Below, in pieces: positions 1 to 9,399 of a stretch of 64,000 bases of DNA; the first letter of the stretch is position 1; the number at the start of each line of letters is the position of its first letter. The position numbers were made by a program, and so were the translations under genes. Below the pieces are notes generated by a model that saw only the letters and a program-made list of their open reading frames with translations, did no database searches and was not told the DNA's origin. The DNA is from Nocardia wallacei. Lineage in GTDB: Bacteria; Actinomycetota; Actinomycetes; Mycobacteriales; Mycobacteriaceae. The stretch lies in contig NZ_AP023396.1 of assembly GCF_014466955.1 (NCBI RefSeq), positions 3,534,001-3,598,000 on the forward strand. Direction: 5' to 3'.

Positions 1-1590
1 GCCGACCTGGACGTGGCGATGGCCGAGGTGCCGCCGCTGAGGATCATCAACGAGACCCTGCTGTCGGGTATGAAGACCGTCGGCGAGCTGTTCGGGTCCG
101 GGCAGATGCAGTTGCCGTTCGTGTTGCAGTCCGCCGAGGTGATGAAGGCGGCCGTGGCGTACCTGGAACCGCACATGGAGGCCACCGACGACTCCGGCAA
201 GGGCCGGATCGTGCTGGCCACCGTGAAGGGCGACGTGCACGACATCGGCAAGAACCTGGTCGACATCATCCTGTCCAACAACGGCTACGAGGTGGTGAAC
301 CTCGGCATCAAGCAGCCGATCGCCACGATCCTGGACGCCGCGGTCGACAAGAAGGCCGACGTGATCGGCATGTCGGGGCTGCTGGTGAAGTCGACGGTGG
401 TCATGAAGGAGAACCTCGAGGAGATGAACACCCGGGGGATGGCCGGCCAGTTCCCCGTTCTCCTCGGCGGCGCCGCGCTGACCCGGTCGTATGTCGAGAA
501 CGACCTGACCGAGGTGTACGAGGGCGACGTGCACTACGCGCGCGACGCGTTCGAGGGCCTGCGGCTGATGGACGACATCATGACCCGCAAGCGCGGCGGC
601 GCGGTCGAGGACGACAGCCCGGCGGCGGTCGCGGAGCGGGAGAAGGCCGCCGAGCGCAAGGCGCGGCACGAACGCTCCAAGCGGATCGCCGCCGAGCGCC
701 GGGCCAAGGAGGCTCCGGTCGAGGTGCCCGAGCGGTCGGACGTGGCCGCCGACCTGCCGGTCGCGGTGCCGCCGTTCTGGGGTACGCGGGTGGTGAAAGG
801 CCTTGCGGTAGGCGAATATTCGGGTCTGCTCGACGAGCGGGCGCTGTTCTTGGGCCAGTGGGGCCTGCGCGGGCAGCGCGGCGGCGACGGGCCCAGCTAC
901 GAGGAGCTGGTCGAGTCCGACGGGCGCCCCCGGCTGCGGTACTGGCTGGACCGGCTCACCGCGGAGGGCGTGCTGCAGCACGCGGCGGTCGTCTACGGAT
1001 ATTTCCCCGCGGTGTCCGAGGGCGACGACGTGATCGTGCTGGAGGCCCCGGATCCCGCCGCACCGGAACGCTACCGGTTCACCTTCCCGCGCCAGCAGCG
1101 CGACCGGTTCCTGTGCATCGCCGATTTCGTCCGCTCCCGGGACCTCGCGGAGCAAATGGGACAGGTCGACGTGCTGCCGTTCCAGTTGGTCACCATGGGG
1201 CAGCCGATCGCGGATTTCGCCAACGAGCTGTTCGCGCAGGACAATTACCGCGACTATCTCGAGGTGCACGGCATCGGCGTGCAGCTGACCGAGGCGCTGG
1301 CCGAGTACTGGCACCGGCGCGTGCGCGAAGAGCTTGTGCTGGAAGGGCATTCGGTGTCGGAGGAGGATCCGGCCGACGTGCAGGACTACTTCAAGCTCGG
1401 CTATCGCGGCGCCCGCTACTCCTTCGGCTACGGCGCCTGCCCCGACCTGGAGGACCGCGCGAAACTGGTGTCGCTACTGGAGGCCGAGCGCATCGGTGTG
1501 ACATTGTCGGAGGAGTTGCAGCTGCATCCGGAGCAGTCCACCGACGCGTTCGTCCTGTTGCATCCGGAAGCAAAGTACTTCAACGCGTAG
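1..1590 (+). CDS. metH: Cobalamin-dependent methionine synthase, C-terminal part (cut by window start)
   Basis: The reading frame is open from base 1, so the N-terminal homocysteine and folate modules lie outside the window. The first ~60 residues are the helical cap domain (GQMQLPFVLQSAEVMK). The B12-binding Rossmann domain follows, with the DxHxxG motif DVHDIG; its His codon, at 238-240, is the lower axial cobalt ligand. After a charged linker (about 600-740) comes the AdoMet reactivation domain, with a YGYGACP-type motif near 1428-1440 and the usual end near HPEAKYF. The enzyme transfers methyl from methyl-tetrahydrofolate to homocysteine in the cytosol and is reactivated by AdoMet plus a flavoprotein reductant. 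Nothing looks broken. The identity is firm; only the 5' end is missing. Confidence 0.97.
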   Translation, partial: ADLDVAMAEVPPLRIINETLLSGMKTVGELFGSGQMQLPFVLQSAEVMKAAVAYLEPHMEATDDSGKGRIVLATVKGDVHDIGKNLVDIILSNNGYEVVNLGIKQPIATILDAAVDKKADVIGMSGLLVKSTVVMKENLEEMNTRGMAGQFPVLLGGAALTRSYVENDLTEVYEGDVHYARDAFEGLRLMDDIMTRKRGGAVEDDSPAAVAEREKAAERKARHERSKRIAAERRAKEAPVEVPERSDVAADLPVAVPPFWGTRVVKGLAVGEYSGLLDERALFLGQWGLRGQRGGDGPSYEELVESDGRPRLRYWLDRLTAEGVLQHAAVVYGYFPAVSEGDDVIVLEAPDPAAPERYRFTFPRQQRDRFLCIADFVRSRDLAEQMGQVDVLPFQLVTMGQPIADFANELFAQDNYRDYLEVHGIGVQLTEALAEYWHRRVREELVLEGHSVSEEDPADVQDYFKLGYRGARYSFGYGACPDLEDRAKLVSLLEAERIGVTLSEELQLHPEQSTDAFVLLHPEAKYFNA

Positions 1591-1731
1591 ACTTTTCGAG
1601 GTTTCCGGGCTTTGCGCGCAGTGGCGTGGGCCCGACACGAGTGGCCCGGGGACAGCAGCGGAGCGTCACCACGCAGGACGCCGCTCGTGGCGTGAATGGA
1701 TTCTGCGTGAGCGGGTAAGGGGTACGACAAC

Positions 1732-3375
1732 ATGACGTCAGATCGGCTGATCGCGGGGCGGTACCGCCTGGGGGATCCCATCGGTACGGGGGCGATGGGG
1801 GTCGTCTGGCGGGCCACCGACGTGCGGCTGCGCCGCACGGTCGCGGTCAAGCAGCTGTTGCTGGCGCCGGGTCTGACGCGGTCGCAGGCGCTCGAGGCGA
1901 AACTGCGGGCCATGCGTGAGGGGCGGATCGCGGCCCGGCTGCACCACCAGAACGCGGTGACCGTGTTCGACGTGGCCGAGGAGGACGGCCAGCCGTGGCT
2001 GGTCATGGAATTCGTGGACGCGCAGAGCCTCGCGACGGTGATGCGCGAGCAGGGCCCGCTGGACCCGCAGCGGGTGGCACGGATCGGGGCGAAGGTGGCG
2101 GCGGCGCTGGCCGTCGCGCACGACGCGGGCATCGTGCACCGGGACGTGAAACCGGCCAACATCCTCGTCGCCGAGAACGGCACCGTGAAGATCACCGATT
2201 TCGGCATCTCCCGGGCCGTCGGCGACGTCACGGTCACCTCGACCGGGTTCCTCGCGGGCACACCCGCGTACCTGTCGCCAGAAGTGGCGCGCGGCGAGGA
2301 CCCGGAACCGGCCTCCGACGTGTTCGCGCTGGGGTCGACGCTGTACGCGGCGGTCGAGGGCACGCCGCCGTTCGGCGAGGGCGAAAACCCTTTGGCCGTA
2401 CTGCATTCGGTGGCCCGCGCGCAGGTGCCGCCGCCGCGGCGCGCCGCGGCGCTGGGCCCGGTCCTGATGGAACTGCTGGCCGCCGACGCGGGCAACCGGC
2501 CCACCATGCGCGAGGCGCAGACGGCCCTCGCCGCCGTGGCCGACGGCCGCGCGGCGCCACCACCCAAGGCGGCGACCAAGATCCTGCCCAAGCCCGGCGC
2601 CCCGCTGGACGCGGCGGCGACGACCGTCCTCGCGGGAGCCGCCGCGGGCAACGCCGAGGACCCGACCGTGCACGTGGCGGCGGCGGCGCCGAGCGGCGGC
2701 ACGGTGCCCGCGGGATCGCCCGCGCCGCAACGCAAGCCGCCCGGGACGGGGCCGAACCGGCGGGTGCTCGCGCTGGCCGCGGCGGGCGCGGTGGCGGTGC
2801 TCGTGCTCATCGGCCTGCTCGTCGCGCTCGACGGCAACGACGATGGCGGTGAGCGGACCACGGCGGGCGGCGAGTCGTCGCAGGCGGCGCCCCCGCCGCC
2901 GTCCGCCGCCGCCGTGCCGCCACCGGTAGACGACGGGCAGCCCACCCGGGCTCCGGCCGCCACGACCACGCCGGCGGCGCCGTCGTCCAGCGCCGCCCCG
3001 TCCAGCACTCCCGGCGCGACCTCGTCCGCGCCGCGCAGCAGCACGCCGCCGACCACGACCGCGGCACCGGCTCAGCCGGTCAGCGCCGCGGCGTTCGTGT
3101 CGAGCTACTACGGCATGCTGCCGGCCAACACCAGCGGCGCGTGGTCGCTGTTGTCGCCGGCGTATCAGGCGCAAACCGGCGGATACGACTCGTACGTGCG
3201 GTTCTGGAGTCAGTTCAGCGGCGTGAGCGTGTCGAACGTCGTGCAGAACGGGGACCGGGCGTCGGCCACGGTCACCTATCGGTACCGCAACGGCCGGCAG
3301 GAATCCGAACAGCGGTGGTTCCGCGTGACCAACGAGGGCGGCAGGTCGCTGATCGTCGACTCCCAGCGGGGCTGA
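1732..3375 (+). CDS. Transmembrane Ser/Thr protein kinase (PknB-type) with NTF2-like ectodomain
   Basis: This 547-aa protein has an N-terminal Hanks-type kinase domain at about residues 11-270. Visible are a Gly-rich loop (GTGAMG), the VAVK lysine K40, HRD at 136-138 and DFG at 156-158, with TST at 169-171 in the activation loop, so it should be active. A Pro/Ala-rich juxtamembrane region leads to one transmembrane helix (about 344-366). Outside lies a Pro/Ser/Thr-rich stalk and a C-terminal domain of about 85 residues that looks like the NTF2/SnoaL-like sensor folds of actinobacterial kinases. It is a single gene between metH and the HAD gene. Its ectodomain is unrelated to the four-cysteine ectodomains of the kinases at 15-24 kb. 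The stimulus is unknown. Confidence 0.93.
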   Translation: MTSDRLIAGRYRLGDPIGTGAMGVVWRATDVRLRRTVAVKQLLLAPGLTRSQALEAKLRAMREGRIAARLHHQNAVTVFDVAEEDGQPWLVMEFVDAQSLATVMREQGPLDPQRVARIGAKVAAALAVAHDAGIVHRDVKPANILVAENGTVKITDFGISRAVGDVTVTSTGFLAGTPAYLSPEVARGEDPEPASDVFALGSTLYAAVEGTPPFGEGENPLAVLHSVARAQVPPPRRAAALGPVLMELLAADAGNRPTMREAQTALAAVADGRAAPPPKAATKILPKPGAPLDAAATTVLAGAAAGNAEDPTVHVAAAAPSGGTVPAGSPAPQRKPPGTGPNRRVLALAAAGAVAVLVLIGLLVALDGNDDGGERTTAGGESSQAAPPPPSAAAVPPPVDDGQPTRAPAATTTPAAPSSSAAPSSTPGATSSAPRSSTPPTTTAAPAQPVSAAAFVSSYYGMLPANTSGAWSLLSPAYQAQTGGYDSYVRFWSQFSGVSVSNVVQNGDRASATVTYRYRNGRQESEQRWFRVTNEGGRSLIVDSQRG

Positions 3376-3463
3376 GCCGCCGCCGCGGGACCGGGGTTTG
3401 CTGATGATCAACTAGACTGGCGTCGCCCCGCCAGCCCGGCCCGACGAACGGAGCAGACCACCT

Positions 3464-4135
3464 GTGCCCGCCCTCGCCGCAGTCCTGTGGGACATGGACG
3501 GGACCTTGCTGGACTCGGAGAAGCTCTGGGATGTCGGAGTGCGCGAGCTGTCGGTCGAACTGGGCGGGGAGATGACCGACGCGACCCGCCACGCCCTGAT
3601 CGGCGCCGCGGCCGACGACGCCCTGCGCATCATCTTCGCCGGTCTGGACCTGTATCCCGATCCGGCGGCGATGGCCGAGGCGGGGGAGTGGCTGCACCGG
3701 CGGGTGACCGGCCTCATGGCCGGGCCCGTCCCGTGGCGTCCCGGCGCGGCGGACGCCCTGGCCGCCGTCCGCGCCGCCGGCCTGCGTTGCGGGCTGGTGA
3801 CCAACACCACCCGCGCCATCACCGAGCTGTGCCTGGACACCCTGGGCCGCAACAACTTCGACGTCACGGTCTGCGGCGACGAGGTGCCCCACGGCAAACC
3901 GGCCCCCGAACCCTACCTCCACGCCGCCCACCTGCTCGGTGTCCCGCCGGAACACTGTGTGGCCGTGGAGGATTCACCGACCGGCGCGCACGCCGCCGCC
4001 ACCGCGGGCTGTGCCGTCCTGGTAATCCCCTGCGAAATCCCCGTCCCCCGGCGCCCCGGCTACATCTTCCGCGATTCCCTGGCAGGCCTCACCCCCGCCG
4101 ACCTCCGATCGATCCACGCGGCGCTGCAGCCCTAG
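3464..4135 (+). CDS. HAD-superfamily hydrolase (phosphatase, beta-phosphoglucomutase-like)
   Basis: The 223-aa protein shows all four HAD motifs: DMDGTLLDSE near residue 11 (nucleophile and acid/base Asp), a TNT Thr in motif II, the Lys of HGKPAPEPY in motif III, and EDSPTG in motif IV. The cap insertion after motif I is helical, as in subfamily I phosphatases. The start is GTG at 3464, the first start codon ahead of motif I. In mycobacteria and relatives a HAD phosphatase is often found near metH and hisE, which fits its place here. It probably dephosphorylates a small phosphometabolite; the substrate cannot be read from the sequence. Confidence 0.9.
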   Translation: MPALAAVLWDMDGTLLDSEKLWDVGVRELSVELGGEMTDATRHALIGAAADDALRIIFAGLDLYPDPAAMAEAGEWLHRRVTGLMAGPVPWRPGAADALAAVRAAGLRCGLVTNTTRAITELCLDTLGRNNFDVTVCGDEVPHGKPAPEPYLHAAHLLGVPPEHCVAVEDSPTGAHAAATAGCAVLVIPCEIPVPRRPGYIFRDSLAGLTPADLRSIHAALQP

Positions 4136-4396
4136 CCCACCCGACCCGTGCGGTGCGACACCGGCGGGCTGCTTCGCCGCGGCGGAAGAAGTCTGCGCCG
4201 AATCGCGGAGGCGTGATCGGGAATTCAGTTGTTCGCCGTGCACCGGGAACCTGTCGGCCCGGCACGAACCACGCGGTGGTTCGGCTGTGGAGGGGAATAG
4301 CTCTGGCGCACACTGTTACTCGCGGGTTTGTGAGCTTTGACAGTGATCTTGGTGAATCCCGGGCGTGTTCTCGGACGGCAGTACAGAATGGGCTGC

Positions 4397-5308
4397 ATGA
4401 CTTCGACCGGGGAGCGGGCCGATGCGCGCGAAGATGCTGGGGGACAGGGTGGTTGGTCGGCACTTCACAAAACGGTAGACACCGGTCGGTATCCTTTGCG
4501 GGAGCCCGGTAGCGCCGACTGGGACCGCATCGTGGCGCGGGCTCGTGCCGAATTGGCCGCCGACGGCTGCTGCGTGCTCGCGGGTTTCATCCGCCCGGAG
4601 CTGCTGGAGACGCTGCGCGCCGAGGGCGACGCACTCGCCCCGCACGCGTACTACACGGTCGAGAAGGTCAACGCCTACAACATCCCGCTCGATGCCGACC
4701 TGCCGCCCGACCACCCGGGCAATATCGTGCTCGAACGCGGAAACGCCTTCGTCGCACGGGATCTCATCCCCGCCGAGGCCCTGATCCAGCGCCTCTACAC
4801 CAGCCCGGACTTCCAGCGCTTCATCGCCGACTGCTTCGGCCTGGCCGAGCTCCACGAATTCGCGGACCCGCTCGCGGGCCTGTGCCTGAACGTGGTGGCG
4901 CCCGGCATGTCGCACCCGTGGCACTTCGACACCAACGCGTTCACGGTCTCCATGCTGACCCGTGCGCCCGAGGCCGGCGGGGTGTTCGAATACTGCCCGG
5001 CCATCCGCTCGCCCGAGGCGGAGAACCTCGAGGATGTGCGCGCCGTGCTGACCGGCGGCGGCGAGCGGCTGATCCGCCGGCTGCACCTGCGGCCCGGCGA
5101 TCTGCAGCTGTTCCAGGGCCGGTTCTCGCTGCACCGTGTCTCGCCGGTGGAGGGCGCCACGCAGCGGCACACCGCGATCTTCGCCTACAGCGAGCAGCCC
5201 GGCGTCGTCGGCAACGTCGAACGCACCCGCCAACTGTTCGGACGGGTCCTACCGGACCATCTGGCCGCGGCCGGCAATGCCGTCCGCGGGGACCGACTAC
5301 TGGACTGA
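4397..5308 (+). CDS. Phytanoyl-CoA dioxygenase-like Fe(II)/2-oxoglutarate oxygenase
   Basis: From ATG 4397 this is a 303-aa cytosolic enzyme of the PhyH type. The double-stranded beta-helix iron ligands are visible as H176-F-D178 (PWHFDTN) and a distal H246 (FSLHRVSP), with R257 in position to hold 2-oxoglutarate. It should couple oxidative decarboxylation of 2-oxoglutarate to hydroxylation, or another oxidation, of an unknown substrate. ATG 4388 and GTG 4337 are alternative in-frame starts. It is the first gene of a compact three-gene run: the methyltransferase starts 12 bp after its stop, and a carnitine-acyltransferase-like gene follows. The substrate is probably small and processed by all three enzymes, which is inference. 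Confidence 0.85.
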   Translation: MTSTGERADAREDAGGQGGWSALHKTVDTGRYPLREPGSADWDRIVARARAELAADGCCVLAGFIRPELLETLRAEGDALAPHAYYTVEKVNAYNIPLDADLPPDHPGNIVLERGNAFVARDLIPAEALIQRLYTSPDFQRFIADCFGLAELHEFADPLAGLCLNVVAPGMSHPWHFDTNAFTVSMLTRAPEAGGVFEYCPAIRSPEAENLEDVRAVLTGGGERLIRRLHLRPGDLQLFQGRFSLHRVSPVEGATQRHTAIFAYSEQPGVVGNVERTRQLFGRVLPDHLAAAGNAVRGDRLLD

Positions 5309-5320
5309 GAGGAATCGCCT

Positions 5321-6145
5321 GTGCAGGTTTCGCTGGACAACACCGGAAAAGCGTCGTTCGACGACATCTACGACCGCCCCGATCCATCCGCCTACTACAG
5401 CCGGATGGCCGATCTGGACTACTGCATTCCGGAACTGGCGAAACCACATTTCGAGCGGATCATCGCGGACCGCCGCGCCGCGATCGGCGCCGCGCCCACG
5501 GTGCTCGACATCGGATGTTCCTACGGCGTGAACGCCGCGCTGCTACGCCTGGACACCACCGTGGCCGAACTGGCCGAACACTATCGCGACGGCGACACCG
5601 CGGCGCGCATCGCCCGCGACCGGGCCCGGCTGGCCGCCGCCGACCCGGCGCCGGAGGTCCGCTTCATCGGGATGGACGCCGCCGCCCCGGCCCTGTCCTA
5701 CGCCGCCGCAGCGGGTTTGCTGGACGACGTCGTGCACGCCGATCTGGAGGCGGCCGACCCCACCGAGCCGCAGCGCCGCCGGCTCGCCGCCGCCGATCTG
5801 GTGATCTCCACCGGGTGCGTCGGCTACGTCACCGACCGCACCCTGCTCCGGGTGGCACGTGCCCACGGCACGCGGCTGCCCTGGATGGCACACTTCGTGC
5901 TGCGGATGTTCGACTTCGAGCCGATCGCGAAGCAGCTGGCAGATCTCGGGTACCGGATCGAGCAGGTACCGGGCACCTTCCGGCAGCGCCGCTTCGCCTC
6001 CGAGGCCGAACAGACCCAAGTGCTGAACACCCTGTCCGCCAATGGGATCGATCCCACCGGCCTGGAGTCGGACGGGTGGCTGCACGCCCAGTTGCACCTC
6101 TGTATCCCCGAAGACCGACCGACCACAGACGAGGACCGCCCGTGA
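5321..6145 (+). CDS. Class I SAM-dependent methyltransferase
   Basis: This 274-aa protein has a clear AdoMet-binding motif I ([15 protein letters not shown], about residues 66-80), followed by the alternating alpha/beta pattern of a class I methyltransferase and an acidic segment ([11 protein letters not shown]) at motif II. The N-terminus [14 protein letters not shown] is typical of small-molecule methyltransferases. It lies 12 bp after the dioxygenase, and its TGA overlaps the GTG start of the next gene (GTGA at 6142-6145), so the two are probably translationally coupled. The acceptor atom and substrate are unknown. Its company suggests that a hydroxylated small molecule is methylated and then acylated. 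Confidence 0.8.
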   Translation: MQVSLDNTGKASFDDIYDRPDPSAYYSRMADLDYCIPELAKPHFERIIADRRAAIGAAPTVLDIGCSYGVNAALLRLDTTVAELAEHYRDGDTAARIARDRARLAAADPAPEVRFIGMDAAAPALSYAAAAGLLDDVVHADLEAADPTEPQRRRLAAADLVISTGCVGYVTDRTLLRVARAHGTRLPWMAHFVLRMFDFEPIAKQLADLGYRIEQVPGTFRQRRFASEAEQTQVLNTLSANGIDPTGLESDGWLHAQLHLCIPEDRPTTDEDRP

Positions 6146-7959
6146 CCGACCGCACCTTCGCCTTCGACGACCAGCTGCCGCGCGTGCCGCTGCCCACCCT
6201 CGAGGACAGCTGCGCGCGATTCCTGGAATGGAGCGCGCCGCTGCTGACCGAGGACGAGCGTGCCGCGACCGAGCGCGCGGTCGCGGACCTGTTGCGGCCC
6301 GACGGCCCGGCCCGCATCCTGCACGCCGACCTGGAGCGTTTCGACGCCGAACCGGGCGTGCAGAGCTGGCTGGACGAGTTCTGGCCCGCGCGGTATCTGG
6401 GCCGGCGCGATCGAATCGCGTTGAACGCCAACTTCTTCTTCCTCTTCCGCGACGACACCGCCCTGGCCCGGTCGACCTCCGCCCAGCAGGCCGAGCGCGC
6501 CGCCGCGATCATCACCGCGGCGGTGGACTACAAGGTGCGGCTGGACGCCGAGGCGATCCCGCCGGTGACCCAGCGCGGGCAGCACCTGTCGATGGCGCAG
6601 AACAAGTTCCTGTTCGCCGAGACCCGCATCCCGGGCGATCCGCAGGACACCGTCCGGGTGCCCTACAGCGAGCAGTGGCCCGGGCCGTCGCAGGCGCGGC
6701 ACATCGTGGTGTTCTACCGCGGCAACATGTTCCGGATGGACGTGATCGGCGCCGGTGGCACACCTTTCGGCCAGGACGATCTGGTCGACGGCCTGCGCGC
6801 GGTCATGAAGGCGGGCACGCGCCGCGCACCCACCGACACCTCCGTCGGTCACCTCACCACCCTGGCGCGTGCCGAATGGGCCGGTGTCCGTACCGCATTG
6901 CGGGCCGAGCCGGCCAATGTCGCCGCGCTGGAGACCATCGAGACCGCGCTGTTCTGCGTGTGCCTGGAGGACTTCGCGCCGCGCGACACCCAGCACGCGT
7001 GCGATCAACTGCTGCACGGCGACAGCGGAAACCGGTGGTTCGACAAGGCGGTGTCGTTCATCGTGTTCGGTGACGGCAGCGCGGGCATCAATGTCGAGCA
7101 CTGCGGGCTCGACGGCACCACCATCCTCTCCTTCGTCGACGACCTGCTCGAGGCGCCCGTCGCCGAGCACGCGGAGCGGTCCGGCGCGCAACCGCAGGGG
7201 CTGCCCGGTGTCGAGCCGATCGAGTTCGTCCTCGATGAGCGCCTGCGTGGCGAGATCTCGGGCGCGGCAGCGGCATTCGCCCAGTTCGCCGCCGACAACG
7301 CGACGCTGACGGTGTCGTTCGACGAGTTCGGCGCGAATCGGGCCAAGCAACTCGGCATGTCGCCGGACGCCTTCGCGCAGCTGAGCTACCAGCTCGCCCA
7401 CCGGCGCAGCAAGGGGCTCACCGGCGCCACCTACGAGTCCATCGCCACCCGCCAGTACCGCAACGGCCGCACCGAGGCGATGCGGGTGGTCACCCCCCAG
7501 ATGCTGGAATTCGTTGCGGCCATGGACGATCCGCAGGCGGACGCGGAGGAGAAGCGGGCGCACCTGCGCGCGGCCGCCGACGCCCACGTCAACCGTGCCA
7601 AGGACTGCCAGCGCGGCGCCGCGCCGGAGCAGCACCTGTGGGAGCTGCAGTTGATCCAGCGCCGCCGAGGCGAACAGCTCGGCGCCACCGAGCCGATGTC
7701 GTTCTACGACAGCCCCGGCTGGATCATCACCCGCGACGACTACCTGAGCACCAGCTCCGCCCCCTCCGCCAATATCGAATACTTCGGCTTCGGCTGCACC
7801 AGCCAGAAGTGCATCGGTGTGGCCTACGTCCTGCTGCCCGACCGCTGGAACCTCTACCTCGCCACCCCCAAATCCGTTGCCGCCCAAATGCACGACTTCG
7901 CCACCCACCTCCGCACCGCCGTAGCGGAACTGCAGGAGCTGCTCGCCCCCGCGCAGTAA
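6142..7959 (+). CDS. Choline/carnitine O-acyltransferase family protein
   Basis: The protein has 605 aa, the usual size for the carnitine acyltransferase family. The catalytic histidine is H320 in [13 protein letters not shown], matching the family EHSxxDG signature. A Ser/Thr-rich substrate segment follows, and the C-terminal stretch [20 protein letters not shown] corresponds to the GFGPxxxDGYG region, although the Asp-Gly-Tyr part is changed. The start is GTG 6142, overlapping the upstream stop; the frame stays open far upstream only as a shadow of the other genes. Family members move acyl groups between CoA and the hydroxyl of choline or carnitine. The family is rare in bacteria, and with a dioxygenase and methyltransferase in front the acceptor may be a different, locally made compound. 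Confidence 0.88.
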   Translation: MTDRTFAFDDQLPRVPLPTLEDSCARFLEWSAPLLTEDERAATERAVADLLRPDGPARILHADLERFDAEPGVQSWLDEFWPARYLGRRDRIALNANFFFLFRDDTALARSTSAQQAERAAAIITAAVDYKVRLDAEAIPPVTQRGQHLSMAQNKFLFAETRIPGDPQDTVRVPYSEQWPGPSQARHIVVFYRGNMFRMDVIGAGGTPFGQDDLVDGLRAVMKAGTRRAPTDTSVGHLTTLARAEWAGVRTALRAEPANVAALETIETALFCVCLEDFAPRDTQHACDQLLHGDSGNRWFDKAVSFIVFGDGSAGINVEHCGLDGTTILSFVDDLLEAPVAEHAERSGAQPQGLPGVEPIEFVLDERLRGEISGAAAAFAQFAADNATLTVSFDEFGANRAKQLGMSPDAFAQLSYQLAHRRSKGLTGATYESIATRQYRNGRTEAMRVVTPQMLEFVAAMDDPQADAEEKRAHLRAAADAHVNRAKDCQRGAAPEQHLWELQLIQRRRGEQLGATEPMSFYDSPGWIITRDDYLSTSSAPSANIEYFGFGCTSQKCIGVAYVLLPDRWNLYLATPKSVAAQMHDFATHLRTAVAELQELLAPAQ

Positions 7960-7968
7960 CGATGCCCA

Positions 7969-8005
7969 CCGAGGTGGATCGCCACAGCCCGGCGATCCAC
8001 CTCGG
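7969..8005. terminator. Perfect 15-bp hairpin after the acyltransferase gene
   Basis: A perfect 15-bp stem (CCGAGGTGGATCGCC at 7969-7983 and its complement at 7991-8005) closes a 7-nt loop, starting 9 bp after the acyltransferase stop. There is no T-run, as is common for actinobacterial hairpin terminators. It lies between convergent transcription units and probably serves both. Confidence 0.7.
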
Positions 8006-8048
8006 CCCGCGCCACCGAACCACCGACCGCCCTCGGTCCGGGCTGTCG

Positions 8049-8201
8049 TTACCTCGAGTCTGTATCGAATACGGCACACGGCAAGGTCATCAGTTCCAGA
8101 TGCTGGGCCATGCCGTGCCGCTCGATCTCACTCAGCTCGTGTTCCTCCTTGCCCAGCAGGACTTTCGGGTCCACCAGGCTCCGGGACGTGGCATCGTCCA
8201 T
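8049..8201 (-). CDS. Small 50-aa ORF downstream of the coiled-coil gene
   Basis: This ORF begins [18 protein letters not shown] and ends VFDTDSR, 50 aa in all. Its ATG (8201-8199) lies only 2 bp after the TAG of the coiled-coil gene, so it should be translated from the same message. The composition is that of a soluble, charged, helical protein ([18 protein letters not shown]), unlike the Arg/Pro/Ala-rich junk of shadow frames here. No domain is recognised. It is probably a real small protein partnering the coiled-coil product, but without comparative data this is inference. Confidence 0.55.
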   Translation of the reverse strand: MDDATSRSLVDPKVLLGKEEHELSEIERHGMAQHLELMTLPCAVFDTDSR

Positions 8202-8203
8202 AT

Positions 8204-8569
8204 CTACCGGCGCCGGTCGTCGAGCAGGGCCTGCAGCATGGTCGTCGTCGGGGCGTGGCGAGCGTCGGACGTGCGGGCCAGATTCTCGAGCGACCGCTGT
8301 AGCGCGACCAATGCGTCGGTGTGATGAGCCTGCGTCGATCTGATTTCGGCGAGCTCAACGGTGTGCTCGTGGAGAATCGCGGTGTGCTCGGCGAGTGTCG
8401 TCGTGTGCTCGGCGAGTGTCGCAGTGTGGTCGGCGAGTGTCGTGCTGTGGTTGGCGAGCATTGTGGTGTGCTCGTGCTGGGTGGCCTTGATGTCGGCGAG
8501 GTCGACCGCGGTGTTCTGGGCGAAGGTCTCCAGGCCGCGGAGGCGGTTGTCTGCCGTGGCGTCGTTCAT
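8204..8569 (-). CDS. Heptad-repeat coiled-coil protein
   Basis: The 121-aa protein has a centre (residues 33-88) of eight consecutive heptads of the form (E/D/N)HTxxLA, such as [14 protein letters not shown] and AEHTAIL. Residue spacing is exact, with Leu at one core position and His-Thr at fixed surface positions. This predicts a long uninterrupted coiled coil of about 8 nm. There is no signal peptide or membrane segment. A good ribosome site (GGGGGAG) precedes the ATG at 8569. The 50-aa ORF follows directly. The function is unknown; the form fits an oligomerising scaffold or adaptor. The near-identical 21-bp DNA repeats suggest recent growth or loss of heptads. Confidence 0.75.
   Translation of the reverse strand: MNDATADNRLRGLETFAQNTAVDLADIKATQHEHTTMLANHSTTLADHTATLAEHTTTLAEHTAILHEHTVELAEIRSTQAHHTDALVALQRSLENLARTSDARHAPTTTMLQALLDDRRR
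8306..8473 (-). repeat. 21-bp tandem repeats encoding heptads
   Basis: Eight 21-bp units inside the coiled-coil gene each encode one heptad. The units around 8380-8460 are nearly identical on the plus strand (core GGCGAGTGTCGT followed by GTGTGCTC or GTGTGGTC). In-frame 21-bp units allow the coiled coil to change length without a frameshift. Confidence 0.85.
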
Positions 8570-8767
8570 GTGCTCCCCCTGGTGTCGATGCCGTCTGCCC
8601 GGGCGAGGGACTCCTCGTCCCGGATGCCGACCACCGTAACCAGCCCGCGGCGACTCGCCAAGGTTCGCCGCGTTCCCGCACCCCTTCGGCGTGCCTGCTC
8701 GCGGAAAGCGCTGTGACCGGCGAAAACCGGAGGCGGCGGGGAGCGGCGGTTGCTAGCGTGGACGGCT

Positions 8768-9334
8768 GTGAAGCACACGCGCGCACCGGAGTTCAGCTGG
8801 CGGCGAGTCGTGGCGGCGGACTTCCCGTTGCTCGCCGGGTGGCTCGCCCAACCGCATGTGCGGCGCTGGTGGAATCACGAGTTCACGCCGGAGGCGCTGG
8901 AGCGCGATTTCGGCCCGGGCGTGCGCGGCGCCGAGCCGGGGGAGGATCTGCTGGTATCGGCCGACGGCGAGCCCTTCGGTCTGGTACAGCGGTGCCGGCT
9001 GGCCGACTACCCGGAGTACCTCGACGAGCTGGCGCCCCTGATCGAGGTGCCGCCCGGCGCGGCCTCGCTGGATTACCTCGTCGGCGACCCGGCCCGGGTG
9101 GGGCGCGGTCTCGGCTCGGCCATGCTGCGCGCGATCGTCGCGGCCACCTGGACCGACTACCCGGACAGCGGCTGCCTGCTCGTACCCGTCGCCGCCGCCA
9201 ACCCGGCGTCGTGGCGCGCGCTGGAGAAGGCGGGTATGCACCGCATCGCGGAGGGCTATCTCACCCCGGACAACCCCGCCGACGACGGGAACCACTACGT
9301 CTACCGCATCGATCGCCCCCGGCCCGCGGCGTGA
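8768..9334 (+). CDS. GNAT N-acetyltransferase, AAC(6')-like
   Basis: From GTG 8768 the protein has 188 aa (GTG 8750 is an alternative). The N-terminus [18 protein letters not shown]...HVRRWW matches the start of AAC(6')-type and siderophore-type GNAT enzymes, and the acetyl-CoA loop is GRGLGSAML near residue 114. The final segment ([13 protein letters not shown]) is the usual GNAT motif B. It should transfer an acetyl group from acetyl-CoA to an amine. Aminoglycosides are one possibility, but such chromosomal homologues often have other substrates. It stands alone upstream of hisE on the same strand. Confidence 0.8.
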   Translation: MKHTRAPEFSWRRVVAADFPLLAGWLAQPHVRRWWNHEFTPEALERDFGPGVRGAEPGEDLLVSADGEPFGLVQRCRLADYPEYLDELAPLIEVPPGAASLDYLVGDPARVGRGLGSAMLRAIVAATWTDYPDSGCLLVPVAAANPASWRALEKAGMHRIAEGYLTPDNPADDGNHYVYRIDRPRPAA

Positions 9335-9399
9335 GGCGCGCCCCGGCACCCGATAACCGATTGCGGAACGTACGCGGGCGTCTGAAACAATGGCTCCCC

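Noticed and set aside
4882..6141. Upstream extension of the acyltransferase frame
   Set aside because: It overlaps the dioxygenase and methyltransferase genes in another frame and is Arg/Pro-rich; the homologous part starts at 6142.
8340..8480. Regular repeats that could suggest a CRISPR array
   Set aside because: Units are 21 bp with no unique spacers and encode heptads in a good reading frame.
8566..8778. 70-codon minus-strand ORF overlapping the coiled-coil start by ATGA
   Set aside because: The first two thirds are Arg/Pro-rich and run into the GNAT gene. Only the last ~25 codons look possible, too little to call.
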